A DNA stretch of 64,000 bases from Synanceia verrucosa (Eukaryota > Chordata > Actinopteri > Perciformes > Synanceiidae), in contig CM056552.1 in assembly GCA_029721515.1 (NCBI GenBank), positions 17,772,001 through 17,836,000 on the forward strand, given 5' to 3'. Below the pieces are notes generated by a model. That model saw nothing but the letters and a program-made list of their open reading frames with translations, ran no database searches and was not told the DNA's origin. Below are positions 1-11,710 of the stretch, piece by piece. Numbering within the stretch: the first letter of the stretch is position 1; the number at the start of each line of letters is the position of its first letter. The translations under genes and the position numbers were made by a program.

Positions 1-756
1 TGATCCTGAAAGGTTTGAAGTAGTAAGAAAACAAAAACTGGATAGAAGCCAATATGTCAAATACACAACAATATAATACAGGGAGTTATCATTCACACTC
101 CTACAATTATGTGTGAACTTCAGAGTGCAAGATAGATGGTAGACAGGTTGAGCACCAGCTCTACATTTACAGAAAGTAGAATACATCACTGGTGTGATGG
201 AACTAACAGGATTAAGCCAAGAGATCAACTCATTTATTGGTAACTTGTTTGTAAATATAGCTTTGAGGCACTGACACATTTAAACAGCCCAGAAGAAAGT
301 TGTGACAGCAGTAGCCTCTTAAAGCTCATGTTCATGCTTCTCATTATGCACTTAACATAGTTATGTTAATGTATAGTTATAATTTGTTAATACTGCTGAG
401 TGCTGTGATGCTTTAATGAATAATCCACTCAGCATTTTTATCGTAACTGCCACTTGGTCACTTTAGGGCTTTGCATAATTGTTGTGTAAGGTGTGTGTCT
501 TATATGCTAGTGTCTTTGACACATTTCCATTTTCTATTAACCTAATACATTAATCTTAATATATCTGTTTGATATACTCACATTTCAATTTTTATTCACT
601 TTCAAAGCTTTGTGAGATATGAATTTGCACCAATATATTTACATATAGATATACATTTGAATTTAATCCACTTAATATATGTCATAAACTGAGTGAACAC
701 TAACACACACACACACACACACACACATACAATCTGACAAATGTCCTCACACCTAC
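1..756 (-). other. atp2b2: Intron 3 of the PMCA gene (5' part, continues off the left edge)
   Basis: This is non-coding sequence downstream of the exon 3 donor on the minus strand. A (CA)n tract at 703-727 is the only structured element seen. Positions 1-702 are AT-rich with no recognisable repeat or exon. Confidence 0.8.
703..727. repeat. (CA)n microsatellite close to a 5' splice site
   Basis: About 12 CA units. In the transcript they form a UG run beginning 23-24 bases after the exon 3 donor. Confidence 0.97.
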
Positions 757-1014
757 CGTATTTGATCTGTGCGATATCTCCCACCACTATGTCTGCCACA
801 GGCAGCTGTATGACCTGGCTACCGCGGACCACCTGGAATTTCTGCTCCTGCTCGATGCGGCTCTGCAACCCACGGAACTGCTTCTCCTTCGACCAGTCGT
901 TGAAGGCCGTCACCAGCACCACACACACCACAGACAATAGGATAGCTGCACCCTCGATCCAGCCGGCATCCGCCTCGCCCTCATCCTCCACCCCGCCAGC
1001 TGCCGTGCCACAGG
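757..1014 (-). CDS. atp2b2: Plasma-membrane Ca2+-ATPase (PMCA2-like), coding exon 3, TM2 and start of actuator domain
   Basis: This exon has 258 bases: two bases of Ser134, 85 codons (residues 135-219), and the first base of Gly220. The acceptor is ctacag (complement of 1020-1015) and the donor is gtaggt (complement of 756-751). The acidic loop CGTAAGGVEDEGEADAGW is followed by TM2 at about residues 152-171 (IEGAAILLSVVCVVLVTAF). Next come the highly conserved NDWSKEKQFRGLQSRIEQEQ and the beginning of the actuator (A) domain, IVVGDIAQIKYG. The next expected residues (DLLPADG) lie beyond the left edge. The phosphorylation site, calmodulin-binding tail and alternative splice sites A and C are not in the window. 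Confidence 0.94.
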
Positions 1015-1731
1015 CTGTAGTTCGTAACGGTAACGGTGACAAGAAGGAAAAGAGGAATGTTTTCATTTGGACTGAAAGTATTCTGTTTACACAGACACAT
1101 ACACAGGATATGAACTCACAATGTTCATACACAGGGATAAGAAAACTTCTTAAAAGACAGATAGAGGGATGTGTTTACAATGTATGAACTATAAAAAAGA
1201 AAACTGAAAACAAAAGAAAATGGAATCCATCTGAAATGACCTTCGGTGGCTTCACTTCTCCTCGCCTCTTCACTCATTTGCTCCACTTCAAATGAATGCC
1301 CTGCAGTCTACTGACTGTGCACTGACAGAATGAAACAAGGCCTACTCCCAATCCTCCTCATACTGCTTCATGTAATTCTCTGGAAACCATTGTTCCCATC
1401 ACTCCTGGCTAGCTGATTTCAAAGCCCCAGATGAGGTGATTTGTTTTGGACTATAAAACATTTGAAGCTCACAGGGGAACAAGTGCAGACCAAATTTACA
1501 GACATTACATATACAGGGTCTGATTTAACTACACTCCAAGAAGTGAGGTGGACTACAGAGGGGTTCCAATCAATATGATGTTCATTTAGTTGACATGTGG
1601 CATACATTCACAGAGAATACCCTAATTAAGAATACCAGAATGGATACATACCATATTTACTCATATATTCACGGAGGCAAAATAGAAATTATTCTATTCT
1701 ATTACGATGTAATAGTCCTGAACATCTAAAG

Positions 1732-1998
1732 TAGGGCTGTCGAAATTAGAGTGTTAACTTGAGCTGTAATTCTACTTGCACAAACTGCTGGAAATGCATT
1801 GCCAGAGAAGTGCTAGCAGGTCAAGAAGCAGAACTTCATTCCAAAATTCAAGGAAACTAACAATGCAGTTGTAACTAATGATCAAGCATGCTGATATAAT
1901 TAGATTAGCTAACTTTTCTGAATCTGCCCAAGCTTATTTTATAATCTGTTGCGTTAACATGATTAATCTGCATTAACGCGCTAACTTCTACAGCCCTA
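1732..1998. mobile_element. 267-bp hAT-type MITE with perfect 8-bp target-site duplication
   Basis: The termini are TAGGGCTGTCGAAATTAG at the left and the inverted counterpart CTAACTTCTACAGCCCTA at the right. The element is flanked on both sides by ATCTAAAG (1724-1731 and 1999-2006), a perfect 8-bp duplication as made by hAT transposases. It has no coding capacity, so it would have depended on a transposase supplied in trans. The internal part near the right end contains short GTTAAC/GCGTTAA-like repeats. Confidence 0.88.
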
Positions 1999-2104
1999 AT
2001 CTAAAGTAATGCATTAATATTGTTCTTTGTCTGTACTTAATTGATATTTGTTTGTTTTTTTGCCAGTTTGTCATGTCATGAGGTCAGTATTTGTAGATTT
2101 TATA

Positions 2105-2465
2105 TATGGTGTAGTGGTTAGCACTGTCGCCTCACAGCAAGAAGGTACCGGGTTCGATTCCCGGCCCGGGGCCTTTCTGTGTGGAGTTTGCATGTTCTCT
2201 CCGTGTCTGCGTGGCTTCTCTCCAGGTACTCTGGCTTCCTCCCACCATCCAAAAACATACATGGGGATTAGGTTAATTGGCTAATTTAAATTGACCGTAG
2301 GTGTGAATGTGAGAGTGAGTGGTTGTCTGTCTCTATGTGTCCTGTGATGAACTGGCGACATGTCCAGGGTGTACCCTGCCTTTCACCCTAAGACAGCTGG
2401 GGTAGGCTCCAGCCCCCCCCCCCCCGCAACCCTATGAGGATAAGTGGTTGAAATTGGATGGATGG
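2105..2465 (+). mobile_element. tRNA-headed SINE-like repeat, copy 1
   Basis: The head has a Pol III box A-like TGGTGTAGTGG and a box B GGTTCGATTCC. The body contains CACCATCCAAAAACATACATG and the phrase TAAGACAGCTGGGGTAGGCT, ending in GGATGGATGG. The extreme 5' GGCGGCACGG is degraded here. A poly-C run (about 2413-2426) interrupts the tail region. Short frames open through it are not genes. Confidence 0.9.
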
Positions 2466-3162
2466 AAAATCTTATTGAAAAGCAAAGATTTCATGTAAAA
2501 CAAACACTAATAAATTAGCGCAGTATTATTTTGAAACAATTTTCAGCCTGTCCTGCTTGGTTACTGCAGCGAGTCATGGCTGAGTGAGTGTAGTAGCTGT
2601 CCGTGGTTCTGATTGTCCAGCTCTTAGTAATCAGACTTGTAAATGTGTGCGCAGAGGTGTTGTCTCTCTGACAGAAAGACACACTCAGTCAAGCAAGGCG
2701 TTTGTAGCTGTCCATGGTGCTGAATAGCCCAAACTGTGCAACACCCAAGCATCAAGCACAAAACATTACTATTACACTAATGCAGCTGATTGGGGAACAT
2801 TTACGACTGGTTGAGAGGCATCAAACCTCTCTACATAAGGTATTTTCTTAGTGTTGTTTATGGATTTATTTTGTTGCATTTGTGTGTTTGATGCAGACAG
2901 CAATTAAGAGCCTCTCATTCAATTGCAGCCAGGCTGTTTCATATGTAAATGAGAATTAAGTCATCCCACCTCCTTCTATTTCTGTACCGTTGAGCTTTTT
3001 TTTCTACCTATTAATAAACAAACCAGTTAACCAGCAGTGTAAGACACGTGCATGTGTATGTATCAGCACTTACATCTCAGAACATGAATGTGTGATGTGT
3101 GCTTCATACTTTTCTTCTTCGTGAGGTTTACATATTGTCAGTGTATTATATTTATAGTCCTA

Positions 3163-4205
3163 GGGTCTGTTTCACAAAGCAGGTTCAACAAACTCTGAGT
3201 GTAACCCTGAACTCTGAGTTGATCTACCCTGAGATAGGAAACTCTGAGTTTCTGGTTCCAGAACAGCTGATTTATGGAGCCCCGATTCGACACCATGGCA
3301 ATGGAGAAACGGAGGGCTCCGTTTTTCACCCCACTTGAACTGGAAATCTTAATGCGCTCATATGGAGAGTTTGAACATGTTTTTAGAAAGAAGTGCAACA
3401 CAGCTGCAGCTGCAAAAGAGAGAGAGAGACAGTGTGGAAGAACATTGCTGCCCGGGTCAGTGTGTAAGTTTAAATGTAGTCCTTTGCAATCACAATAATA
3501 TTACAGGGAAAACTGTTTGAATGGTAGCCTTTTAACAGATCTTTGACTTAATGGTCCCTAAAATGTTTTCTAATCTCACAATGTCCATTATTCAGAATTA
3601 AATATTCAAAAATATTTTTTGCCAAGTGGAGCCCATCAAATCTTGTGCCCGTATACAAATTAGCCATGTGCAGTTATACGCACAACCATATGCACATCTC
3701 TGTCCCAAGTTATTGTCATGGAAACATAATCCTTGACAAGTGCACTGCTGCGTGTCGATACCTGACATGTATTCAGTCATTTCCATGCATTGTAATGTAT
3801 AACTTTGCATAGGCTGCTGCATGTTGAGAACATGTATATCTGTATTGTGCAACAATTCGGAGACGGGGACTCCCCACCCCCTGAATATTGATGGGTATTT
3901 CGTAAAACTTGCCTGATGACTGACAGAATGAATGAGGAAATCAAATAGTGTGTGGCTGAAAGAGGGCGGAGACAGAAAAAAACTTGAGGTTCATTGTGAA
4001 AAACCTGGTCGCGACCAGGTTGGCTTCACAGAGTCTGTTACTACGGTAACTGACCAAGAGCTTAAGTTACCTCTCTCTGTGAAACAGGCTAGAGTTACCC
4101 CTCTTTCTCTGGTTTGAGTTACCTCCCTTTCTGAAACAGAAAACTCTCATTTCAGTGTTAACAGACTCAGAGTTTTCACTAAACCTGTTTTATGAAACGG
4201 ATGCC
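3163..4205 (+). mobile_element. PIF/Harbinger-like element remnant
   Basis: The ends are related in inverted orientation: TCTGTTTCACAAAGCAGGTT at the left, and the complement of the right end reads CCGTTTCATAAAACAGGTT. Both are followed inward by copies of ACTCTGAGT. The interior has an ORF1-like fragment (3274-3465) but no transposase domain. A clear 3-bp target duplication could not be read. Confidence 0.65.
3301..3465 (+). pseudogene. Harbinger ORF1-like Myb/SANT DNA-binding fragment, frameshifted
   Basis: The frame from the Met codon at 3301 reads MEKRRAPFFTPLELEILMRS, then YGEFEHVFRKKCNTAAAAKE. This is the start of a Myb/SANT-like trihelix domain as found in Harbinger ORF1 proteins. The expected continuation WKNIAARV is present in another frame just after the gagagagagaca tract at 3416-3431, so a small indel in that purine tract broke the frame. 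The full domain and any downstream exons are missing. Confidence 0.6.
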
Positions 4206-4323
4206 TGATCTTTAATGATTTGACTTCCAGTTTGGTGTAATTTGTACAATCATTTAGTCAAATGTATTACACCAAGAAACTCAGAAATCATGGTTGAATT
4301 ATTGTTTACTGTCCATATCTCCA

Positions 4324-4377
<54 letters not shown>

Positions 4378-4391
4378 AACACACACACACA
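4324..4391. repeat. Compound (CT)n(CA)n microsatellite
   Basis: About ten CT units run directly into about 16 CA units, then a GCAAA break and a further six or so CA units. Confidence 0.95.
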
Positions 4392-5139
4392 TCTATTTAG
4401 TATTTTTCTCAATTAGGTGACTCAAAGTTGAATATATTTGTATCTTTACGAATCGCTCTGGTATTTAGATTCATATATATTCATATCATTCAAATATGAG
4501 AAGAGAGGAGCACATTGGCACCATTTTTGCCTCAAGTTAAAGTGAAGCTTGATTATGTATCTGCAGATGGATGCAGTTATTAGCATAATGATTCCACTGG
4601 CCATTCACTGCATTATTTGAGAGCTAACTCATAAAGCAATGCCGTTGAAAACACGCAAAGAAAAAAAGCATTGCATGAAGTCAGATCAAATTCCAATTAA
4701 CCAATTATTTTACAACCTGCGTATTTGGCCGACTAGTTAAATTAATTCATTTACCCACTTCACTGACCTCCTCTTTATCTAAACCAACCAGCTAAAAGGT
4801 ACATTACCTCAGTGATTTGATTAACTGTAACGGTAACTGTAATGGTAACTTTTTTGGCTTTCTTTGTTATTCCCACCATCATGACACTTTTTAAACCCCT
4901 TAAAATGATGACTGCTCCCTTTGGCAGGGAAACTGAATTCCATTACTGTGATAATGCTGGGAGCGATGAATGATGTTGCTGACTCAGCCCCTCGTTATGG
5001 TCTCTGTCTTCATTTCCTGTTTCATGGCTCACAGGGCTGATGTATGACCACTAGGTGCGCAAGGTTATTTCTCTACCCAACACTTCATTAACCTTCCTGG
5101 TACCTTTCATACCCACATTTAACACATTCTTAATGTGCA

Positions 5140-5147
5140 CGCACACA

Positions 5148-5199
<52 letters not shown>
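5140..5199. repeat. (CA)n microsatellite
   Basis: About 28 CA units with one CC interruption, in intron 2 some 275 bases downstream of the exon 2 donor on the transcript. Confidence 0.95.
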
Positions 5200-5201
<2 letters not shown>

Positions 5202-5473
5202 TCTCCCCTCTGTTAGATGAGTCCCTTGATCCCTTGAGGCAGGTCACAAACAAAGTGTGACCTGCCTCACCAATTAAAATGTGTGTGCGCATACATGAAG
5301 GTGTAAGTGTGAGCAAGTGCTAGTAATGTCATAGGAAGAGATGTCAGTGGGCCAATTCAATTGTTTCCCTTTGCTGTTTTCTGCTGTACTGTGTGTGTTG
5401 CCTCAAGACCTCGCAACAAAATGACAAGAGAGAATTTTAAAGGAAGTGATGTCACAGGAGCGACTTCACTCAC

Positions 5474-5674
5474 ATTCTCCACTGTTCTCTCCGGGAGGGT
5501 GGTAGAAGGAGAGTCCCAAGGAGATGAGGGCGGCGATCTCCAGGATGATGAGGGTGACGTCCTGCAGGGCCTCCCATACCAGCTGCAGGAAGGTTTTTGG
5601 CTTCTTTGGAGGTATCAGGTTTTTACCAAATATTTCTCTTCTCTTGTCCAGGTCAGTCTGGACACCTGCTAGAC
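5474..5674 (-). CDS. atp2b2: Plasma-membrane Ca2+-ATPase (PMCA2-like), coding exon 2, TM1
   Basis: This exon has 201 bases: two bases completing Gly67, 66 full codons (residues 68-133), and one base of codon 134. It starts after a ctctcag acceptor (complement of 5681-5675) and ends before gtgagtg (complement of 5473-5467). The protein begins LAGVQTDLDKRREIFGKN, then the invariant PMCA stretch IPPKKPKTFLQLVWEALQ. TM1 follows at roughly residues 97-124 (hydrophobic core LIILEIAALISLGLSFY), then HPPGENSGE at the start of the extracellular TM1-TM2 loop. Joining to exon 3 makes codon 134 a Ser (t + cc). A reading frame open beyond both exon ends is intronic and should not be taken as coding. Confidence 0.93.
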
Positions 5675-6224
5675 CTGAGAGAATAACACACAGAGATTAT
5701 TAGAGATTCACTGTTAATACAAGGCATACTGCAGTGAGTTTTTTATATGTTGTATACTGTACAGGGTTGTCACTAAGGCAACAAACAACAATCTGCATTT
5801 CTGCATTTGATCAAAACATATTTAAACTGCTGATGAAATTGTCTTTTATAGTTTTAAGACATTTCATTTTTCATTATTGTGATCTCCAGCCAGCCAGGTC
5901 ATAGTCGACCTTTTCTTTCTTTTTCACTCTCACACCACACACACACCATCTCTAATTACCAGTTTGAATCATGGCGGGCCACGGCTCTGCATTCCTTATA
6001 TAATTCTACCCAAGAGATGAAGGCTTTGTGCTTTGACCTCATCCACCTCCTCATACACCATGAGCTACTGTATATAAATATCTTTGGCTCCTTTATTTGA
6101 CGATTTTCATACTGGCTCAAGGGATAATTTACTTTTACCATACTGTCTAGAAAATTGTTCATGCTAAAATAATGTGCAGAAAGGGTGTGTTCAGATGTAA
6201 TCCAAAATAGCATTGACACAAATG

Positions 6225-6733
6225 TAGAGCTGTGTGATAAGGACAAAATTTGAAATCTTGGTACAGCTAATTTTATATTCCAATAATGATACATATATCC
6301 CGATATTGTATTTCTTCTTATGTAACTTTACTTGTAACATTAATTTTGCTTTCCATTGCTCTCTCCTCCTCCTCCTCCTCCTCCATGCATGCACTGTTTA
6401 CTCCCTAACAACCAGTGCTGTAAACAAGTCCTTGTTGGTGACGTAAAAATGCTACCACAAAGCAGTATTGTTGCTGCAGTTACATTAGCCTTCATGCCAT
6501 TATGGCTATGATTCATGCACTGAACATGTTTTGAACTGGCATGATACATTGGATTATCCAGAGGTCATTCTGACTTTGAGTTGAGCTTTACACTACATAT
6601 CTAAACTACAACTAGAGTAAAGTTAACGTTCGTGTAGCAACAGAGCTAACCAAGTAGCTACATAGGCTTATATTGTACGGTAAATTTTTTTTATATTGCA
6701 CTACGATATATATCACAATATCGCACAACTCTA
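6225..6733. mobile_element. hAT-type MITE, copy A (509 bp)
   Basis: The termini TAGAGCTGTGTGATA and ATATCGCACAACTCTA are inverted repeats. The flanks CACAAATG (6217-6224) and CACAATGA (6734-6741) look like an 8-bp duplication altered by one indel. The interior (about 6385-6650) matches, in reverse complement, the element at 61518-62230. For example TCCTTGTTGGTGACGTA occurs here and its complement TACGTCACCAACAAGGA occurs there. A (CTC)n run lies at 6361-6382. No ORF of transposase type. Confidence 0.85.
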
Positions 6734-8099
6734 CACAATGATTAGCTTGTGCTATTGTGTTTTTTTTTCCCATTTCTCTGTTAAATATGTATGAAGGTTT
6801 TAGTGAGGATGATTTAGAATCCTACAACAATCTACTGTGGATTACATTATATTTCACATTATGTGGAATATATGGATGCAATTTCAGACCGAGTCTGGGT
6901 TTATCCTGGATCTGCTTCCTAATTGGACTATTGTTCATCATTTTAAGTTCCATTTTCATATCAAAGCTGATATATTACGGTCAAAATGATGTTGACTATT
7001 TTGTTTGTGATGACTGATTAAATATTTGGTCTGTAAGATGTCAGAAAATAGTGTGAAATGCATTGCACAATCTCCCAGTGTGAGGTGACATCTTTAAATT
7101 GTTTATGTGATTGACAATCCAAAACCCATTTTTGCTTGGTAAATTAACCTCAGTGTAATTTTCTACCAAGCATGTCATGAAAGATTGTGAAAGTGGCTAA
7201 ATTACACTTACCAAACATTATGTTCTGTACAAAAAGGGTTAAATCTGTACACAACAGGCAAGTTATGACCTCATCTGACATAAATGCAGTGTGGTTGATT
7301 TTACATATTTTATCTGCATCGCAATATTACAAAATGGGTCTTAGAGCTGCTCCTTCAACAAGAATCTGCATCACTGTGAAATGTTATCTATAGCAACATT
7401 AAACCTTCACAAAATGGAGTTATCATCAACCACACTACAGGCAATGCAAATGTATCTTCTGCTGAAATGATTCATACAAGATTTCTATCAACCACATTAT
7501 TGGTTTCTATCTGGCTGCTCCTCAGTGTAGTACCATCATCTGGTTGCTGTGCTCAGCACACAGAGTGTATTCACTGTCTCTGTGTCTCTCTCCCTCACAG
7601 CCACAGACATTACCACAGCATTATGTCATGCATGGTGCGTCACTGGGTCTCCCAGGAGTGGCCCTGGATTGCACCTGATAACATCACTGCTACATGACAG
7701 TTTCACATCTGAATGCAAGTGAGTGTGAGATGACTTATTTACATCTGCAGAGAATAAAAGATGATCCCTTAGCATCCCACGTCGCAAGAAGAGGAACAAA
7801 AGAAGAGAACAACAGAGTAAGGGTTTGGAAATAGTAAAAAAAAGACAGAAAAACTAGGTATGTCTCGCTTGAAAGATAGAGAAGGAGCAAAGAGAGGGAG
7901 AAGGAGAGGACAGAAAGAAGGAAGGAAAACAATTCCCAGCTCCTACGTAGGAGAATGCCCTGGTTACAAATAGATCAGTCTATAAATAGCCTCATTATCC
8001 AGTCTCTTTTAATTGTCTCTGTGAGAGGACCTAGCATGCTCTCCCATTGATCTCCACAGCACCCTGCCTCACATCACACACAAACATGTCTGTGTGTCC

Positions 8100-8151
8100 C
8101 TGTGTGTGTGTGTGTGTGTATGGCTCGGTGAGTCGTGACTGCTTGCACGTG

Positions 8152-8185
<34 letters not shown>
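8100..8185. repeat. Two (GT)n tracts
   Basis: GT runs at 8100-8119 and 8153-8185 are separated by about 33 unique bases. Frames open through them are low-complexity artefacts. Confidence 0.93.
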
Positions 8186-8188
<3 letters not shown>

Positions 8189-10573
8189 ACAAGGCTGGCT
8201 TAGCATGCCGGCAGTTGCTTGCACTATTCCACGGTGAAACTAGAGCTCATATATAATCAGGCTTTAGCCAGTTCCAGTTGGTTAGATACACACACAAATA
8301 TGCACACACAAGCACGGATGCAGATATTCATACCCACATTGTGTAAAACACCCTCTATCTTTAAAGTTAAATCAATTGCACACCAATTTCAACATTCACT
8401 CACATTTTGTGCTCAATACTGCAACCACTGAATTCTTTTAAACACGCCAAATACATATGGTAATGCTCCCACTGCATGTTTTGATAGTCCAGAGGCAGGG
8501 GAGCTAGTTATAGCATGTAAATGCATAAGGGCAGCAATAATTTCACATGAATATACAACATATTCTGAGCTGTTTCTGCCATCTGCATCTGAGGTGGTGC
8601 ATCAGTTCAGCATGACATCCAACCTCGTTAAATGTTTCATCTCCTTAAACACACTTGAGATGTGAGCAATGCTGTAATCTCCCTAATCATTAAAAACTCA
8701 TTGCTTCCTGGAAAATCCTCTGCTACATCACCATTCCTTCCTGGATAACTGATCATAAGGCTGCTTAAGATTCATTTGCCAGATTATGAAATATTGTGGG
8801 CTAAATACCCTCAGCCCACCTAACTGCTCTAGCAGTGGATTTTGAGGAGGCAGTAAAGAGGGCAGGGAAAACTGTGGCAATACACAGTTGAGTCACAACA
8901 GTCTCAAAGAGGATTAAGGATAATTGCAAAGAAGTCTTTGTGCTGAAGCCGAAAAGACTATATACAAAATGTCCAGATGGGATGAAGGGAGAAGGGACTC
9001 CGGGCACTATATAATGGCTATCAAAGCTCATTGTAATTGTTCTCATCAAGGTGAAAACAGTAAAAGGATATTTGAGTTCACCTATGGAATACAATGCACT
9101 ATTAGCATTGGTTTGACTTCCTTTTAAGCTCATCAGTTTATGGACTTAAAACAAACAGTGGGCATGCTTGTGACTCAGCAGATTAAGTAAAAGCCATTTA
9201 CTGCACCAGAAATCCCGTGGTTTAATCTCATTTCTGAATTTGGTTGCGTGCCATCAAATCACTCAGTTTCAGTCACTTTGCACTGAATACTTGCTAATTA
9301 AGCAGGCACGCTTAATAATAAACCACATTTGCCCACACTTGACTGTGAGGATTAGATAGCTACAGTTAGAATTTTCACTGCCAGCTATAAAACTTACAAT
9401 TATGGTGTTAATCATGAAGAGGGCTGCACCATAAATAATCAGTATGGGCTTGTTCAGCCGTCTGGGTTTGGGGCCAAGAAACGTCTGTGACTCTGCAATG
9501 ATTCATGAGCCTCTCTTAGATCATTTTAGAAGTCTGACCATGAAGTTTGGCATACAGACAACACTAATGTAATTATAATAAGATACTATATTGGTTAAAA
9601 TACAATGATTAGACTTCAACTTGGGACTCTTTTGTCCATTGATTAATCTCTTTATTACTGATTTATCATACATTGTTTGGACAATAAAATTTAAACAAAA
9701 AGTGAAAAACACTGAGACTTTCAGTTTTGTGGGTCTGACAATCCAAAACCTTAAGTTAATTTTTATATCTTATTAAAAATATTTAATATTTTTTTTCAAA
9801 TATGTGATTTAAAAGATCATCAGATCATGACTTGTAACTTCTCCTTCTTCAGTGTCCGTATGCTACAATTTATGGCTGGTAATGTGCTGATCTATCAAAC
9901 ACAGAAAGATCTATGTTTCAAATCTGCTCTGATAAATCATACCTACTTTGCATTCTGTTTCTAAATAGACAAGACAGGGGTACTAAAGAAAGATACCATC
10001 CGTTCTGAAGGAGAGGAAATGGGATTTTTTTAGTCAAAGGGAACATGATGGCATATTTTAACAGTTGGCCTTTTTTTTTTTGTCCGTGGCTAAAAATAGA
10101 TCTCCATGGAAACACTATGCATCCCACTCATTGAGTGGAAATACTCACAACTCTGAACCTTGTAGAATGTGTGAATATGTAAGTAAGTGTGTATGTGGAC
10201 TGTTAGAGACCATGCATACATGTGAATGTGTGCCTGCCAGAGTGAGCACTGCATATTCCTACAAAAAAATGACAGTAAAGAATGAAACAGCGTGATGACC
10301 TCCAAATGTCCTTGTAAAATAAGCACATCACGGAGGAGCTGCAAACTAATTACATTCATATGAAAGATCTCAACATTCAAAATAATAGAGTGAACAGCAT
10401 TTTTGAACATGTCTAAACAGCATGTGTCGCCATGAGGATGCTCGTCATCGCAACGACGCAAAATGTCCCCAAAAAATCTGCAGGGAATCAGTAACTCCAA
10501 CATGTATACTCAGCTTTCACCATTTTAAAAAGAGAGGGGGGTGAAGAAGGGAAGACAGAGTGGTTGAAATGTG

Positions 10574-10577
<4 letters not shown>

Positions 10578-10610
<33 letters not shown>

Positions 10611-10620
10611 GTGAGTGAGA
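10578..10620. repeat. (GA)n microsatellite
   Basis: About 15 GA units grading into GTGA units. Confidence 0.95.
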
Positions 10621-11325
10621 ATAAGGGGGGGCTGGAGAGAGAGAAAAAGAGTGGGCTGGATGTAGAGTAACTCCATGACTAACCATAGCAGCTAAAAGGT
10701 GCATAATTATCACACTCTTATTAGAAGATGGAGTGATGGAGAAATGTGTCACAGAGTCCTTGAGAATGACCTCCATAATAATGACACCACTTTATGCCAG
10801 AGGTTTGTTACTGCACATACAAAGGCAGAAGAATGCAGTGGAAATGTCTTCTTAAAGATGACATTTAACATAAAAAGTAAATGACAATGACAGGAGGAGG
10901 GAGTGAGATGAAAAGGAGTGCGAACTGCACTGAACTGAATTATCTTGCATCTGCTGACCCATGTCACACACAGCGCACCCCAACGCAGTGGGATTCACCC
11001 TGAAACTATGCAAGATAATCAGCCCATCAGCGACGTGAAGGAACACGAGTCAACCATTGATTTACCTTTACTTTTTATTTATTTATATTTCAGGTTGAAG
11101 ACACACTTCATCTAATTATTGGTGTTCTTTGCTGTAAAGAGTGGTGTCTTTGTTCAGCTTATAGGCAACAGGACACGTTTCTGAGAGGACAAGCTGATGT
11201 GACATGTCTTCAGTGCAGCAAAACAGGCGAGCATATGTACTGTTCAACTGGATATAAACAAGCAACTGAGAAAATGCATTCTCTCATTTCAGGAGAATTC
11301 AAAGGGTCACGCTAGCACGCATTTA

Positions 11326-11710
11326 CCCCTTTTCCATCAAAAGGAACCTGGTGATAGTTCGGTCCTGGAGCTAGTTAGGTGCTTAGTTGGTATAACGTGC
11401 GTTCCTCCTTTAGCACCGGTTGCTTTCCTATTGGCAAGGAGCACTTCCGTGTGTCCCGGGAGTGCTCTTAATATATTTGATTTGCGATTGAACCAGGCGT
11501 TATTTAGTCTGCTCTTGTTGGTCTCAATAACCCCACCCCAAGCCCCCAAAGTAATCGGTGCTTAGCTCTGGACCAACAAAGACTTGGTGCTTACCTGGCC
11601 CTACTTTTAAGCACCAGGGGTCGGTGCTTAGGCTTTGGAAACACAAAGAACTGGTGCTAAGTCAGACTCTGGCTCTGAACCACCCCTGGAACCACCCCGG
11701 TGGAAAAGGG
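11326..11710. mobile_element. Harbinger-type MITE with TTA target duplication
   Basis: This 385-bp unit has inverted ends CCCCTTTTCCATC and GGTGGAAAAGGG, with TTA on both sides (11323-11325 and 11711-11713). The inside is unusually GC-rich for this intron, with repeated GGTGCTTA motifs in both orientations. It has no coding capacity. The 3-bp TTA duplication fits PIF/Harbinger. Confidence 0.78.

Larger units (their letters stand above)
1015..5473 (-). other. atp2b2: Intron 2 of the PMCA gene
   Basis: This intron of about 4.46 kb is bounded by matching splice sites. It contains a hAT-type MITE (1732-1998), one SINE-like repeat (2105-2465), a Harbinger-like remnant (3163-4205) and two microsatellites (4324-4391, 5140-5199). 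I see nothing in 1015-1723, 2470-3160 or 4395-5135 beyond AT-rich unique-looking sequence. Confidence 0.88.

Noticed and set aside
602..1132. 176-codon minus-strand frame taken as one protein
   Set aside because: Only 757-1014 is exon; both ends of the open frame are intronic, and the C-terminal Cys/Val run is the translated UG repeat.
2105..2180. A true tRNA gene, suggested by good box A and box B
   Set aside because: The sequence does not fold into a full cloverleaf by eye and continues into the common repeat body; it is the tRNA-like head of a SINE-type element.
2048..2284. Short frames inside the SINE-like repeats (also near 18811, 21245 and 22980)
   Set aside because: The same peptide recurs in each repeat copy; it is translated repeat, not a gene family.
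10090..10503. 137-codon minus-strand frame within intron 1
   Set aside because: No recognisable domain, and it lies in sequence with low-complexity neighbours; not supported.
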